From: Amphibalanus amphitrite
Lineage: Eukaryota > Arthropoda > Thecostraca > Balanomorpha > Balanidae
Length of the DNA stretch: 64,000 nt
Reading direction: 5' to 3'
Assembly (NCBI RefSeq): GCF_019059575.1
Contig: NW_024881615.1
Coordinates: forward strand, 496,001-560,000
Shown here: piece by piece, positions 44,301 through 56,667 of the stretch
Layout: every line of letters starts with the position of its first letter
Position numbering within the stretch: position 1 is the first letter of the stretch
Position numbers and translations under genes: made by a program
Notes under the pieces: generated by a model
The model's database searches: none
The model's input: the letters and a program-made list of their open reading frames with translations, nothing else
Told to the model about the DNA's origin: nothing

Positions 44301-46420
44301 TCCGGCCGGCCGCCAGAGACAGAAACACGCTGTGATGATCGCGCAAAGTGTGGATGGTGACCAGAGCCGTCAGTGAGCTCCAGCGATGGTTTGTTTAGCT
44401 CCGATGCCATCATGGCGCGAGGTTCTGAACGCTCTGCGGCGAGGCACAGGTCGCAGTGACGTCGGGTGGCCACACGGTGGCGTCTGGTGACCGTGTGGTG
44501 ACTATGGTGACTATGGTGACTCTGGTGACGTCCTATGACCGTCCGGTGATAAGTGTGCGGTGGATGGTGACCAACGAGCGCATATGCGTGGGCTTACAGT
44601 GCAGACATGTGTCGGACTGCCTGAAGAATATGGCCGACAGCGCTGCCCCGTACCCGTAGGACCGAAGAATGAAGAGGCTACGATGCAAAAATATGGATTG
44701 CCGTTGTGTGTGTCGAGTCTGCTCGAGAATTATGACAGTATTGGCGTGATGTCGGTTATTTATTTAGGCCTCGGCAGTGAGGTAATTAAGTACATTAGAT
44801 TTTATGTGATGAGGATTGAGGGAATTCGAGGCAGCCCTGTACATGACGACTGGGCGAGTCGATATGAGACTGCTAAATTCCATCACCGCTTTGTGGTGTG
44901 ATAGTGCCGGTCACGTGACCACTGACAGGCTGAATTCCGACGTCACGTGATGGTTAAACCAGACTCCGTGTAAAGCCGCGTATATATTATCGTGTGTGAT
45001 ATTCGGGCGGCTAGGCGCCGCTTCAGTGCCTGACGGACTGTGGGACGGAACTGGCTGCGTCCCGGACCTAGAGTGAACGAGTCGCCTCCGCAGCGGGGCA
45101 GATATCGCTCGGGAACGGACGACGTCCCCAGAGTGTGTCTAAGGAATCACTGGTTTGTTGGCGTGTTGGGGGGCGGGTCAGCGTCTGTGGGGTGGTTACG
45201 TTTGGGATTGTTTTATTGTTTATTTTCCATCACCAAAATACATGGATTTCTTAGTGATATGTTGGAGCGTTTTAGGAAGATTGGCGATCTTTAGGAGGTA
45301 CTCTGGAACAATTGGAGCGTGGTCGCCTCACAATGGATTATCGGCCGTTGTATCGGAGCTGCCAGCCCACGATACGGCTCGCTACCGAGTGGCCTTTGAA
45401 GAAGAGCTTTTGGCTGTCGGTCCGATCGACCTTCCGAGGCCTTCAAATGAAAATAAAAAGGCCCTATTTGACAGTGAACTCGACATGCGACTGTTTCATG
45501 ACAAATGTATCGGTTAGAACAATACAGGTCACCTTGAAACTCCAAATCAGAATGTGTTAAAATTGTGTCCATGGCGACTGGTTTATATGTGCCCACTAAT
45601 TCGCATGTGGCGAAGGCAAGAAGTTCAAATACGGTTTCCGTTTTAGCATTGGCCCCAGGAAGGCTTCTGGGATGTTTCATCTCACCCGCATTGTTCTCGT
45701 AAACAGGCACTGTATGTGAAGCAGCAGGCATGGTGATCGACCCTGCGATCAGGGACCTGGATGATCCGTCAGAGGGTGTCCGATTTTTGAGCGTGCAGAT
45801 GCGCTGTTCGCAATCTTCATATATGCATGAGGAGTGCCGAAATAATGCACTGTTTACGCTCGGCTGCGACTGCTGGCGGGTCAGAACCCCTGCGTCTGAC
45901 AGCCGACGGAGAACAGGCGAGAAGACCAGACAGGGCGGCCGAATCAGAGGTCAGAGGCGCCGAGAGCACCAGCTGGGGAGGCGGTCACCGTTATCTTCGC
46001 CACGGTCGCCGGCCGCCGCGGTGCCAGAGAAAATGTTTGTTTGCTTTTTTGTAGATTACAGTGATTGCTTATTTGTCCCGATACGAGTTTTTATATTACT
46101 CAAACTGGGTCATGCATGGGTCGATAAAAGCGGAGGAGGATGACAGAAAATAAAACTCGGTAAATGTCTGGAGAAGAAAAAAAATCGACAATGGGCATTC
46201 CTTTGCTCGAGCTTTTTCCTGCAGGAATTTCGCCTTCATTCGGGCATTCAGCATAACATCTCCCGGCGTCGCTCAAAGTGAACCCAGCTCAAGTCTGCAA
46301 TACTGCGTATATTACGACCCGATGTGAAGTGCTTCAGGCTCAGCATCGAGCTTTACATCCTCGATCCGCGGACTGTGATAGTGGGTCCTGACTGCGGATT
46401 ACGTAGTCCCAGTTGGCATC
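44301..46420 (+). other. Probable GOLGA2 3'UTR and spacer
   Basis: After the stop come short GTGACTATGGTGACT repeats (about 44486-44530). AATAAA occurs at 45452-45457 and 46149-46154, either of which could end the transcript. No protein-coding gene is supported. Confidence 0.45.
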
Positions 46421-46695
46421 GTTGTATTGTGGCCCAGCCTACCAGACGTCGGTGTATTGCGGCACATCCTACTAAACATCGGGTGTATTGCGGCACATTC
46501 TATCAGACATCGGTGTATTGTGGTACTACAGTCTATCAGACATCGGTGTATTGCGGCACAGTCTACCAGGCATCGGTGTATTGCGGCACAGTCTACCAGA
46601 CATCGGTGTATTGCGGCACAGCCTACCGTAAGTCGGTGCATTGCGGCACAGCCTAACAAAGAACGCTGCATTTCAACACAGCCTTCCAGACATCG
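46421..46695. repeat. 30-bp minisatellite, about nine copies
   Basis: Head-to-tail units of the form GTGTATTGCGGCACAGTCTA followed by CCAGACATCG, with 29-33 bp spacing and most conserved in the middle. Both strands stay open because the period is a multiple of three, which creates spurious peptide repeats. Confidence 0.9.
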
Positions 46696-49262
46696 GCGAT
46701 AAGCAGCACCGTCTTACTCACTTTCTGACGTCACATGTAGACGAGCCCAGCCAAACACGCCGCCACAACCGCGGCCGGCCGTTGCCCGACCTCTCCGGCT
46801 CGACCGACGCGTCGACGCGGCGGTGGTCGTCTCGGTCGACGCGTCGGGCCGTCGGCAGTCAGTTGGTCCGCAGCAGCGGAGACGGGAGGACTTGGACGAG
46901 CCGGCGGGAGAAGGTGTGACATTGTCGGCTATCGTCGGAACGCGTGATCGGGACCCTAGCATAAAGGGACCTAGGTTGAAGGGACTGACGACCCGGTCAG
47001 GGCTGCAGCACATCCCAGTGAAGTTGTGATTTTTCAGTGAACCTGCCTTCACTTTTTACGAGCAGCGATCGGTTGCTGGTCGTAAGTTTTTTTTTTACCG
47101 TGGGACGGCGAGAGCGATATGTGACCGACTGGGGCAAGATCGTAAGATCCCGTGATCAGCCAACGCCCCGATCAGTTCTGGCCCGTACCGCTGGCGGTCA
47201 CTGCCGAGCACCCGACACTCGGCATGATACAGAACCTGTGAGTATGCGTCAAAGTTCTCACGCGATTCGGACTTGGTGACGTGCTATTTTTAGGTATTAT
47301 GAAAAAAGTATTCCATAGAGTTCCAAAGAAAAGCTTCAATAGATTCCATAGAGTTTATTTCTCATTCCCTGTTTCTTAAATTATAACGTTCTATTCGAGG
47401 TATTGCCTATTTTTATGAAAAAAAATCCGTAGATTTCGGAAACAGTAAGGTACAATATACAATGTAGTACCTATGTCAAAATAATGCTACCCTAGTATCC
47501 ACCGCTCACCATTGGCTGTGGACCAACAACAATTGCCTAGTGTTTTTCGCTCTTTATTCAATAACCGTTTCCTACGAATTCTGTAAATGGAGTCCCGGAG
47601 AATAGTCAGCTCCATCCTGAGCTCTGTGTGTGTCCAGCCGTCGCGCTGGGACCCCCCTCCCCCGTCCAGCGCCCCCGGAAACCGGTGGACGGAGACCGAT
47701 CCGCGGCCGGCGGGTGGTCATTGACCGGTGCCGACTCGGTAAAAACGCCACCAGTCTCGGCGAGCCCACACATCCATCGCGGCTGTCGGCTATTTCAGGC
47801 AGGCCGCGGAACGTCTTCAGCTCACTTTGAGTCGTCCGCACACCGCGCCGGTGCTGCCAGACCAGCCCGCCTCTGTCTACTGATTGATCGAGACAAACCA
47901 AACTCGTAAAGATGGCCGGGAACCTAGTTTAAGATCCAGTCATGTCTGGCAGTTTCCATGTTCTTGAAACCAAGCTCACTTGAGATTCTTGGGAGTAACA
48001 CTCTTAGCAAATGAAGTGACCTCACACGAGGCCGCCGGCTGAAAGTTCTTCAGAGCACACAATCGCCGCAGCAGGATGGCCCCGAATATCAAAAGGAAAA
48101 CCCTTATGCCACGACGTGCATTGCAATCGGCGCATCCAGATCCAACAGACTGAACTGAACCTGCAGTCGTGACGGCGTCAGCTGCACAGTCAAAGAGCCT
48201 ACCAAACCCTGCTCAGCATAACCGAAATAGCTGATATTCAACGTCTAGTTTATTGCTGAGGGATTAGGCTTTAACCGCAAAATTTCCAAAGGTCACTCTT
48301 GCTATTTGAGCCTGGGTTATCGAATGCTTATTGATGAGCGTAGCCGCATATGCATTCGTTGAGTGATTTGGTTTGGACCAATTAAAGCAAATTAGTAAAA
48401 TGATGCTAATAAATGATTCGTCCGCCGACACATGTGCCTATTATAACTGCAGTCTTTACGCCAACGCCTGTAGGTAATTGAAATGCCTGCAATAGGTACA
48501 AGAGTTTATTTGGCTGCTGTCGTATTCTGAGTTATAACCCCACGTTGATATTTTTTTTTAGTTGTATGCAAACTGGCACGCTAGTGTATTCCAACTACTT
48601 ATGAAACTTTGTTGCATTGCATGCAGTGAAAGTGTGATCAGTTATCATCTTCTTAATTGTGAAAATACCTATCCGTTTTTTTAATAACCATAGAGCGATT
48701 GCATCATAGAGCTACCTACAACATTTCACATTTCTAAAGAATATCAAATGACTGGACGATGAACGTTCACATCCGTCACCACCAATCACACTTATCCCCG
48801 CCAACAACGTTTCATGAGAGTGGGAAATATGTAATGAGCAATGAGCATGTGTTGTGTCAGTTATTCCCGCAAATTAGTTTGACCCGAAGCTCTGATGGAC
48901 AACATCAAATAATAGGTGACCATCTCGTTTTTCGGCCTCTCGTCTCCGATTGGGCGGCTTTATGGCCGCATGATCTAACAATATAGCCGTTGTATATTAT
49001 GGATATCATTATGGCCGTGCACGGCCTTAGGCGTTGCCGGTCGATGCACGCGTCACTGCTCTACTATTGGTGACGGCTGGCAGGCACGGGACAGAGACCA
49101 GGCCGGAGCGAGCGATGGAATACCAAAGGCTGAGGATAATAAGTTTCGGAGGCCGATAAACGAGTGAAAAAATGCAGGTTTATATTTGAGCATTGCTGTC
49201 AATCTGTTATGCTTGCAATGACATAAACGCATAAAGCGTCTATTGTGTGTTATCCATGACAG
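46696..49262. other. Intergenic DNA
   Basis: Mixed GC-rich (46.7-47.9 kb) and AT-rich (47.9-49.2 kb) DNA. No recognisable gene, element or RNA was found. Confidence 0.35.
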
Positions 49263-49430
49263 ATATATATAAAAAAACGACAATATATTCAAATACACGA
49301 TTAAAAACAGAGCTTTCGGTAACAAATACCTTGATCACTTTGTCAAGGCACACACAGTGATCAAGGTATTTGTTACCGAAAGCTCTGTTTTTAATCGTGT
49401 ATTTGAATATATTGTCGTTTTTTATATATA
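49263..49430. repeat. Long near-perfect inverted repeat (about 75-bp arms)
   Basis: Left arm about 49263-49339 and right arm 49356-49430 are exact reverse complements apart from one base in an A-run. They are separated by a 16-nt loop (49340-49355). A 12-bp direct repeat, ATAAAGCGTCTA, lies at 49231-49242 and again right after the right arm (from 49430). Confidence 0.92.
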
Positions 49431-50652
49431 TAAAGCGTCTAATTTTAGGCGCCCTGGTTAATTATGTAGTTCTAGCCACTATAGCCATTAGCCAGGGCTC
49501 TTAGAGACAAGCCGAGTTCACACGAAAGGGAAGGCACTGCACGATTCCCGGGTGGTTAGACTAACCCGCTCAACACGAACGCCGAGAGGTTAGACTGACC
49601 CGCTCAGCACGTCACACAAGCTAGCGCGGCGTGCGCGACGGACGGCTACTGCTATAGGCCAAAAAGAAACATATTTAGGAAGGCGGACAGACCACAACTG
49701 CTATGAATTGTGCTAAATCAGGCATCAGCGCTAAAGTGATGACCCTAGTTTGTTGTAGGTATAAACCAATCATGAGGTTGCTGATAACTATAATTAAAGA
49801 CTAGAAAACAAAACAAAAAAACATTTTCATAGAAGAAAACAAACGGAACCTGCGACTACGCGAAACGTATATATATCAAGCTGACGGTAATGAAATTGAA
49901 ATTGGCGAAAAAGTGTTACGTGCCGGCTGTGATTCTGAGCCCGTAACTGTCACACTTTTTTACGATACCTATACCTAATGGCTTGTTTTTCGTCCTTCCG
50001 AAGTTCACGGCAGCCTCCGTCTAACAGACTTTTGAAAGGTAAAGGACAAACAGGCTCGTCAATCGCATTCGCCCTGTCGTAACTAAGGGTAGGAAATATA
50101 ACGTTATGTTTTGGGCGCACTGAGGTGGCATCATCACCACCAGACACTAACAAAATAGCATATCATGCTTTTCTGTCGTGTTTACTTAGGTGTTTATGAT
50201 ATACGTGCTTTATTTTATCGTCTTTCCAAAGCTAAACTAATAAAAGATTATATCAAAGTGCCCACAAATTAATATGCGTACCGACCAAAATATTAAGTTT
50301 TAACTCATTAGTCTTAGCATTCGTATCCCTGACTTAATGATCCCCACCCCAACCCCAATGATCCGCCCCACGTCTGCAATGGTCTTGTGATCACCTATTG
50401 GCTGACCATTCTGCGCCCGAATCCCGATGAACCTCTCCAGGAAATGGCAGCCTGGTGACGGTCGGTTCCGGCCCCTGGCGCCCAGCCAGGAAGCTGATAA
50501 TCGTATCGATATCGCCAAAACGTAATGGAAAACATCACATCCAGTCATCGGTACCTCGGCTGGCTGCCGATCCGCATGCTGACCAAGATATATGCGTCCA
50601 GCGCAATGAGCGAGGCAGATATCAAGGAAATGACAGTGGCCCGCCGAGAGAC
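49431..50652. other. Intergenic DNA
   Basis: Contains an imperfect direct repeat of GGTTAGACT-ACCCGCTCA at about 49553 and 49587. Otherwise nothing recognisable up to the LINE tail. Confidence 0.35.
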
Positions 50653-50665
50653 CAACCATCAGGCG

Positions 50666-51022
50666 GAACAATGCCTACAATGTCGGATAATCAACAAATA
50701 ATGCCGGAACAATACCTACATCGCATCGGGCGCAGACCGACACCCGAGTGCGCCCAGTGCAACGACATTACATGTCCAGCGGGCCGTTGTCTCGTCTGTG
50801 GCGAGGCCGCGGACACCCCGGCGCACGTCCTGCTGGAGTGCCCATGCCTATTCGGCCCCCACGTCCGTGCGCTGGGTAATATCGTAGGCACGGCCCGAGA
50901 CGTCCAGCGCGACGACGTGGTGGCGGCTTTGGCTGCCGGCTACGCGGCCCACAAGAGCCGCGTGGCTACGTCACCGCCTCGGCGGTGACCGGGAGGAGTA
51001 ACAACAACAACAACAACAACAA
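50666..51022 (+). mobile_element. 5'-truncated LINE tail with 13-bp target duplication
   Basis: About 357 bp flanked by CAACCATCAGGCG (50653-50665 and 51023-51035). It encodes the C-terminal end of a non-LTR retrotransposon polyprotein, with the CxxC...HxxxxC motif CLVCGEAADTPAHVLLECP. A stop (TGA, 50986-50988) comes shortly before a simple AAC-type tail (about 50999-51022). Heavy 5' truncation, a simple-repeat tail and a target duplication are the marks of target-primed reverse transcription. Confidence 0.85.
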
Positions 51023-51109
51023 CAACCATCAGGCGTCAGCACGTCAACAGAAGCAGTGGGCGAGGTCGTTTCATGACGTCTGTTTGCTGCACGTTGCAGG
51101 TGATGCAGC

Positions 51110-54100
51110 ATGATGGACAGCCAGAACCACAGCGTCGCCTGGGCGTCGCCGCCGACCTCCGCGCCGCTGCCGGCGACCCCCGCACCGGCGCCGACCATCA
51201 TCGTTTACCCTACAGGTAACTCATGTTATATTCTGCTCACTACCTATAATAGGCGTAAGTTAACGAAAAACGCCCATCCAGGACATAAGCGAGAGTTGGT
51301 TTGCAGGTGAATGTGACCAAATGACCACTGGAAAAGCGTTCATGTATGTATGATTACGAATATGGCTACATGCCATGTGCTCATTAATGTATCTGTCATG
51401 GACTACTGCAGCTCCAGATTGCATTCAGCTCCGAGTGCGCTGTGGTTGGCCGGCAGCCGGCACAGCCCGGTACCCGATCCCAGGCCCCAGGTGCAGGATC
51501 TCAGATAGCCCGCCTACACTTCTGAGTAGTGACACCGTATCTTACGGCGCACTAATTGCAGGCTGCATTTACATCAAACCTTCCCCGACCAGCGGAAATT
51601 GGACTCTCTTAGAATTTATAGCACCAAATGGTTTGTTGAAATAAAGTTATGGGAAGGAAGAAGTTTTGCTCGAATGTTTATGGGCTGCGCTAAGAAAATA
51701 AACTAGTCGACACATCCGCATCATTTAATATTATTGGACATGTTTGATAAATGTGTCCGTAATCGCATAAATGGAGTCTGTGGGCACCGGGCATTGCAAC
51801 ATGCATGAGAGCAGATTGCCTTTAAAGCTGTCGTAACTCTTTCGATTTATCAATCCACGGGACATGAGGTAATTTGTCGGGTATTCTAAACAAAGTTGTT
51901 TCACTGTCGAGTTCGAAAGCCAATGAAAATCTGTTTTGTATTGTGGCGATTTTTCAACGGTCTCGGCAGGCGGATGCATCATTCATCACCTGGTGTCGGC
52001 TTGTTGACGTGCAGGGCCGTGCATCGGGGCCGTAATGAATGGATAGGCGCGGGGCTCGGTGGGGAGACGGATGGGGAGGGTGAGAGGCCGCCGTGGCCAC
52101 CAACGGGTTGTGTGGAGCGGTCGGACAGCGGCCGCCGCCCCTCGCCCTTCTGCCGCTGACACCGGCGGCTGGGAAATCAATCACTGACTTACCGATGATC
52201 TGTGGCTCCTCTGAGACTGACTTACCGATGATTGGTGATTCCTCTGAGATGGCGGAGGCGTTCAGCACTTCAGCCTGGAGCTGTGATTTATGCATGGTAT
52301 AGAAATTAGAGATACGTATATGTATTGTAATAATAAAATAAATATGCTTTTGCTAGAACTGAATTATATTACGGGTACGTGTGTCACGATGCAGATGAAG
52401 CTTCCTACGAACCAGCCACTCCCCTTGGTTCTCATGTTTGGTTGTATGTACTCTCTCGCGGGTGCTGTGTGCGTGTAACTAACACCCCGTCCGTTTTCAG
52501 TGTCTCCAGAAACGGTCATCATCCCCATTATCTCCAGTATCGTGGTGTTCCCGGCGGCTGCGTTCACAGTCATCTGTTGTCTGCGGTACCGGGCCAAACG
52601 GGCACGGCGCAGAGCCAAGCAGCCCAGGTGGGTGACCGGCTGGACGCTGACGTGCTGATGGGTGAAACAATTAACCGCTTCTCACCGCAAGAGCCTGAAT
52701 GAAGGGGTAGGCCATCCGCAATACACTATAATCTGACTAGAGGTAGGCCACCCGTAATACACTGTTATATGACTCATGACTGGGGAGATAGGCCACCAGC
52801 AATACACTGTAATATGATTGGGGAGATAGGCCACCAGCAATACACTAATATGGCTGGGGAGGTAGGCCACCCGCAATACACTGTAGTATATACTACAGTA
52901 TATGTAGTATATGTAGTATATACTACAGTGTATTGCGGGTGGCCTACCTCCCCAGCCATATTAGTGTATTGCTGGTGGCCTATCTCCCCAATCATATTAC
53001 AGTGTATTGCTGGTGACCCGCAATGCACTGTAACATGACTGGGGAGGTAGGCCACCCGCAATACACTGAAGTATGACTGGAGAGGTAGGCCACCCGCAAT
53101 ACACTGAAGTATGACTGGAGAGGTAGGCCACCCGCAATACACTGAAGAATGACTGGAGAGGTAGGCCACCCGCAATACACTGTTACACACTAGTTATACT
53201 GGGGAGGAAGGCCACCAGCAATACACTGTAGTATGACTGGAGAGATAGGCCACCCGCAATACACTGAAGTATGACTGGAGAGGTAGGCCACCCGCAATAC
53301 ACTTTTGCACACTAATAGGACTGGAGAAATAGGTAGGCCACACGCAAAATACACTGTACAAACTCGGCAGTCCGCCTGGAAAGGTAGGCAGCCCGCAATA
53401 CACTGTTACAAGTTACAACTTGTTATCACCAATTCCTCTTGTTGTCTTGTTGCCTTTTAAATCGGCCATTGGACTTCAACCGACCGGTGTACCGTTCAGC
53501 ACAGGTATGTAACGTGCGCACTGCGCAGAGCACATTGCACACTTACCCGGATTAAATGCGTCCGTTTGCTTCGTGTTTCCACAGACTGGGAGACCGATCA
53601 GACCGAAACGTGCCCGTGATCAGGATCGACGGATCCCGGAAACCAGAGACCGGTGAGGAACGCCCGCCACATGAGTAGCGGACACATGGAGGGCTGAGAT
53701 CACAGCTCACAGGAGCTGAAATAATTGTAAACACGCGCAGTTGGTTACCGATAATACGGTTGTTTTTTGAAGTCCAAAAATGTTTAGAAAAGTAATGGAA
53801 CCATAATTATGCTTACGACTCGGTCATCGGTGAATAGGCGAGCGGCGAGGCGTTTGTGATATTTACTCACAACATCTGCGCGTTTCAATCTACATATTTA
53901 CCTATTGAATGAGTAGGTAACTGCACCTGTCACCCACAACTTTTGACAAATGAGTTTTCTTTTCAGGAGTAAAAGGAGGAAAGCCAAAGAAGCGCGACTC
54001 CCATCACACCAACGAGCTTCATTATACTAGTGCCACAGTGTGAGTTATTTACGGGTTTCTGCACTATGCAAACCACCCTTCAGCTGGCGCTTATTCCCAC

Positions 54101-56667
54101 TGCTATGGTTTGTGAATGGATCTGTCACTCTCGGTCATCTCCTGTATCGCACTGCTCCCAGGGGTCGCCCAGCAGCCTCTCTCTACCCTCATTAAACCGG
54201 CAGACCTATGGATCCAGTAAACCGGTTTCCCCGATTTTTTATGTGGATCCACACTGATAAGACAGCTCTCGACTGGCGACCTGTGTCTATCGTGTGGGCA
54301 TGCCAGCTGTATTCTGTTGATCGGAAATTGCATCCCTCGTCATCGGCCGGTGCTTTATAATTGTCCTGAGCCTGCCGGGCGGGTGGCGGTGGGTGGCGGT
54401 GGAGGCAGCGGCGGTGGTCCGGGTGGGGCCGTCTGATGGAGGAGGTGGCGCGAGCGGACGGTGCGGCGCCGGCGCCGGCTGCAGCCCGTTCCCATTCTCT
54501 TGTGTCGCCGGTGACAGCTCGTGGCCGACAGCCGGTGCTTGAATTAGATTGCGTCGCTCTTCATTTTGCCAATTTATCCGGCTCGATAGAGACCACCGGC
54601 GTCGGCCCGTCAGCAGGCGCGATGCCGCCAGCGTCCGACGAATAAAATGGGCCCGGACGAGTGAGGGCGTGCTCTGGCCGGTCCGCAGGGCGCCGTCGGA
54701 CAGGAGAGATACGACAGGCCCGGCGGGGTAGTCGATTCAGGCAGGTTAACTAGACGCGGTGTTAGTGGGTCCCGATTGACAGAGACTTCTTCTGATCATA
54801 GTCCCCTCGCGTAAACAAACTTTATTGTTCCTAGCATTTCCTTTGGTAATGGTATATTCAAGATAATACAGCCTTTGGTAAGGAGCAAAAGCCAGAGCCA
54901 GAATATTTATTTCGTGGGGAGGCAAAATTATATTTTGGTAGGCAAATGAACCATCCGCCAGATAAACGGAGTTGTTTATTGGAAACTCGTGTCAGTGACT
55001 GATGTGACCGACTTTCCGTCCATTTTTGGGCTTGCAGAAGGGGCCCCACTCAGCTTATGTGGGACAGAGACAGCAGTGCCAGTGACAGATGGCGAGCATT
55101 TCGAATAAACAGGCCCTGATGACAGCACATTTCCCCGGCACGGCCGCGCAGCTCTACTCATTGTCTGAAACGTCCGGACGATCTGTTTTCGACCTACATT
55201 TGTTTCCCGGCTGACGATATCATATTTTGTCCTACTCCAACCATTCCTTGTTTCGAAAGCCGCTATTTTTACTATTGCCTGAATGCAATGAAACTCAAAA
55301 CACAATGTGACATGCTGTTACGTTTGAGTACCTACTGTATTCCAAGTTGGTGATGTTTTTGTAAGTTATGGTGCAATATGCATGCTCTGCTAAATTATGA
55401 GTCGGTAAAGCAGGCAGATGCACCTTGAATATTTGCGTATACGTGCGATTTACAGTGCTTTAGTAGGTCATTCATCTCAATCATCATATATCTACATTTA
55501 CTTTTCACTTTTCAGCGTTAATTGCGTTCATTACAATGCAACAGGTGAAGCGCGAAAATATAGTCAGACAGTACCAATAGTTACCGACCACACGTTACTC
55601 ATCAGGTAAGTATACTAAAAAAAAACACCGTTACATGCTCAGCTATGCTTCTTTGGTATCTCGTATACCGAACACAGCTATTCTTATAATGAATCGTGCT
55701 TCTGTTGCAGTTTCCAGGCGGTGTTGGGCATTGACCTGGACCTGGACGAACGGTCCGAGTGGGAGAACGAGGTGATGGGCTACACCAGCGTCCGGGGCAT
55801 GTCGTCACCCACCAGCAGCATGGGCAGCCTCCAGGTAACTGATGCACAACACACACAGCCGCTGGACACGCTGCAGTGTCTCTCGGCAGTGAGAGTCGGG
55901 ACAGGTCCCCGCTAGATGTCAGTGTTATTCAGTGACCTACGACGTCTCTGCCACAGGGGTGCCCAGCACACAACTCCGTTCAGCCGCGTATCATTCAGAT
56001 GGAGATGTCACCACGCGCCGCCCGATCGACCCGCTCCAGTCCCGGCCGCGGCCCTGACCTGCCGCCAGCACACGTGACTGCCGCCACTGACCTCTGGCGG
56101 CGACCTCTGGAACCTCTGCAGAGGAACGGCCGGCCACCTGGCACGCTGGCCGAGCTGCCGCGCCGGGCCAGTGACGGGGCAGAGGACTTCGGGAGGAAGT
56201 GGAACGGTCACGGGCCACCTGACCTGCTGCAGCTCCGGCGGCTCGGCGGAACTCAGGCGGCGGGTAGTGACAGGAACGGCACTGTGCTCGGCGAGCGTGC
56301 TACTCCAGTTCCACCGACTCCGCCCCAGGGAGAGAAGAAACGGGAGGATGAGAGAGAGAACGAAGGTGAAAAACAAGAGAACGGAAGTGAAGAGCGAGAG
56401 AACCAAATAGAGGAGCAAGAGGACCAGAGTAATGAGAAGGACCAGAGTGATGAGTTGAAGGACCAGAGTGATGAACTAGAGGACCAGAGTGAACGAGAGT
56501 ATGAAAGTAAAGAGCGAAATGACTCGAACGAGGTGCGAGAGGAGCAAAGTGCTAAGCGAGATGAGGAAAATGAGGAGCGAGAGGACCATGGTGAGGAGCG
56601 CAGTGAGGTAGAGGACTCCTGGCGCGAGTCCCTGAGGTTCATAGACGATTCTAGCGAGGCTAGCTAG
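51110..56667 (+). CDS. Unrecognised single-pass membrane protein (7 exons)
   Basis: Exons 51110-51215, 52501-52627, 53585-53652, 53967-54039, 55516-55605, 55711-55834 and 55957-56667 join in phase to 432 aa. The ATG at 51110 lies 11 nt after an acceptor-like CAG, with an in-frame TGA (51101-51103) just upstream, so it is the likely start. There is no signal peptide. A Ser/Thr/Pro-rich 40-residue N-terminus is followed by one hydrophobic span (about residues 41-63, ending VICCL) and a strongly basic stop-transfer segment (RYRAKRARRRAK). That suggests an outside N-terminus and an approximately 365-residue cytoplasmic tail. The tail holds LGIDLDLDERSEWENEVMGY, then a long Glu/Asp/Gln/Ser run with DQSDEL repeats. 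No family is recognised. The AT-rich fifth exon is the least certain. Confidence 0.68.
52690..53405. repeat. 38-bp satellite-like array in an intron
   Basis: Roughly a dozen or more units of GGTAGGCCACCCGCAATACACTG plus about 15 nt (period 38 where regular). They lie between exons 2 and 3 of the membrane-protein gene. The array reverses orientation at about 52904 and resumes the original orientation after about 53020. Confidence 0.9.
52794..53015. repeat. Perfect 104-bp inverted repeat (hairpin) inside the array
   Basis: Arms 52794-52897 and 52912-53015 are exact reverse complements over all 104 positions that I compared, around a 14-nt loop. The hairpin lies in an intron, so the pre-mRNA could form a long perfect double strand. 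Confidence 0.93.

Noticed and set aside
46324..46671. Open frames on both strands with TSVYCGTVYQ or HRCLVDCAAI repeats
   Set aside because: They are artefacts of a minisatellite with a period near a multiple of three; no start context, signal peptide or splice support.
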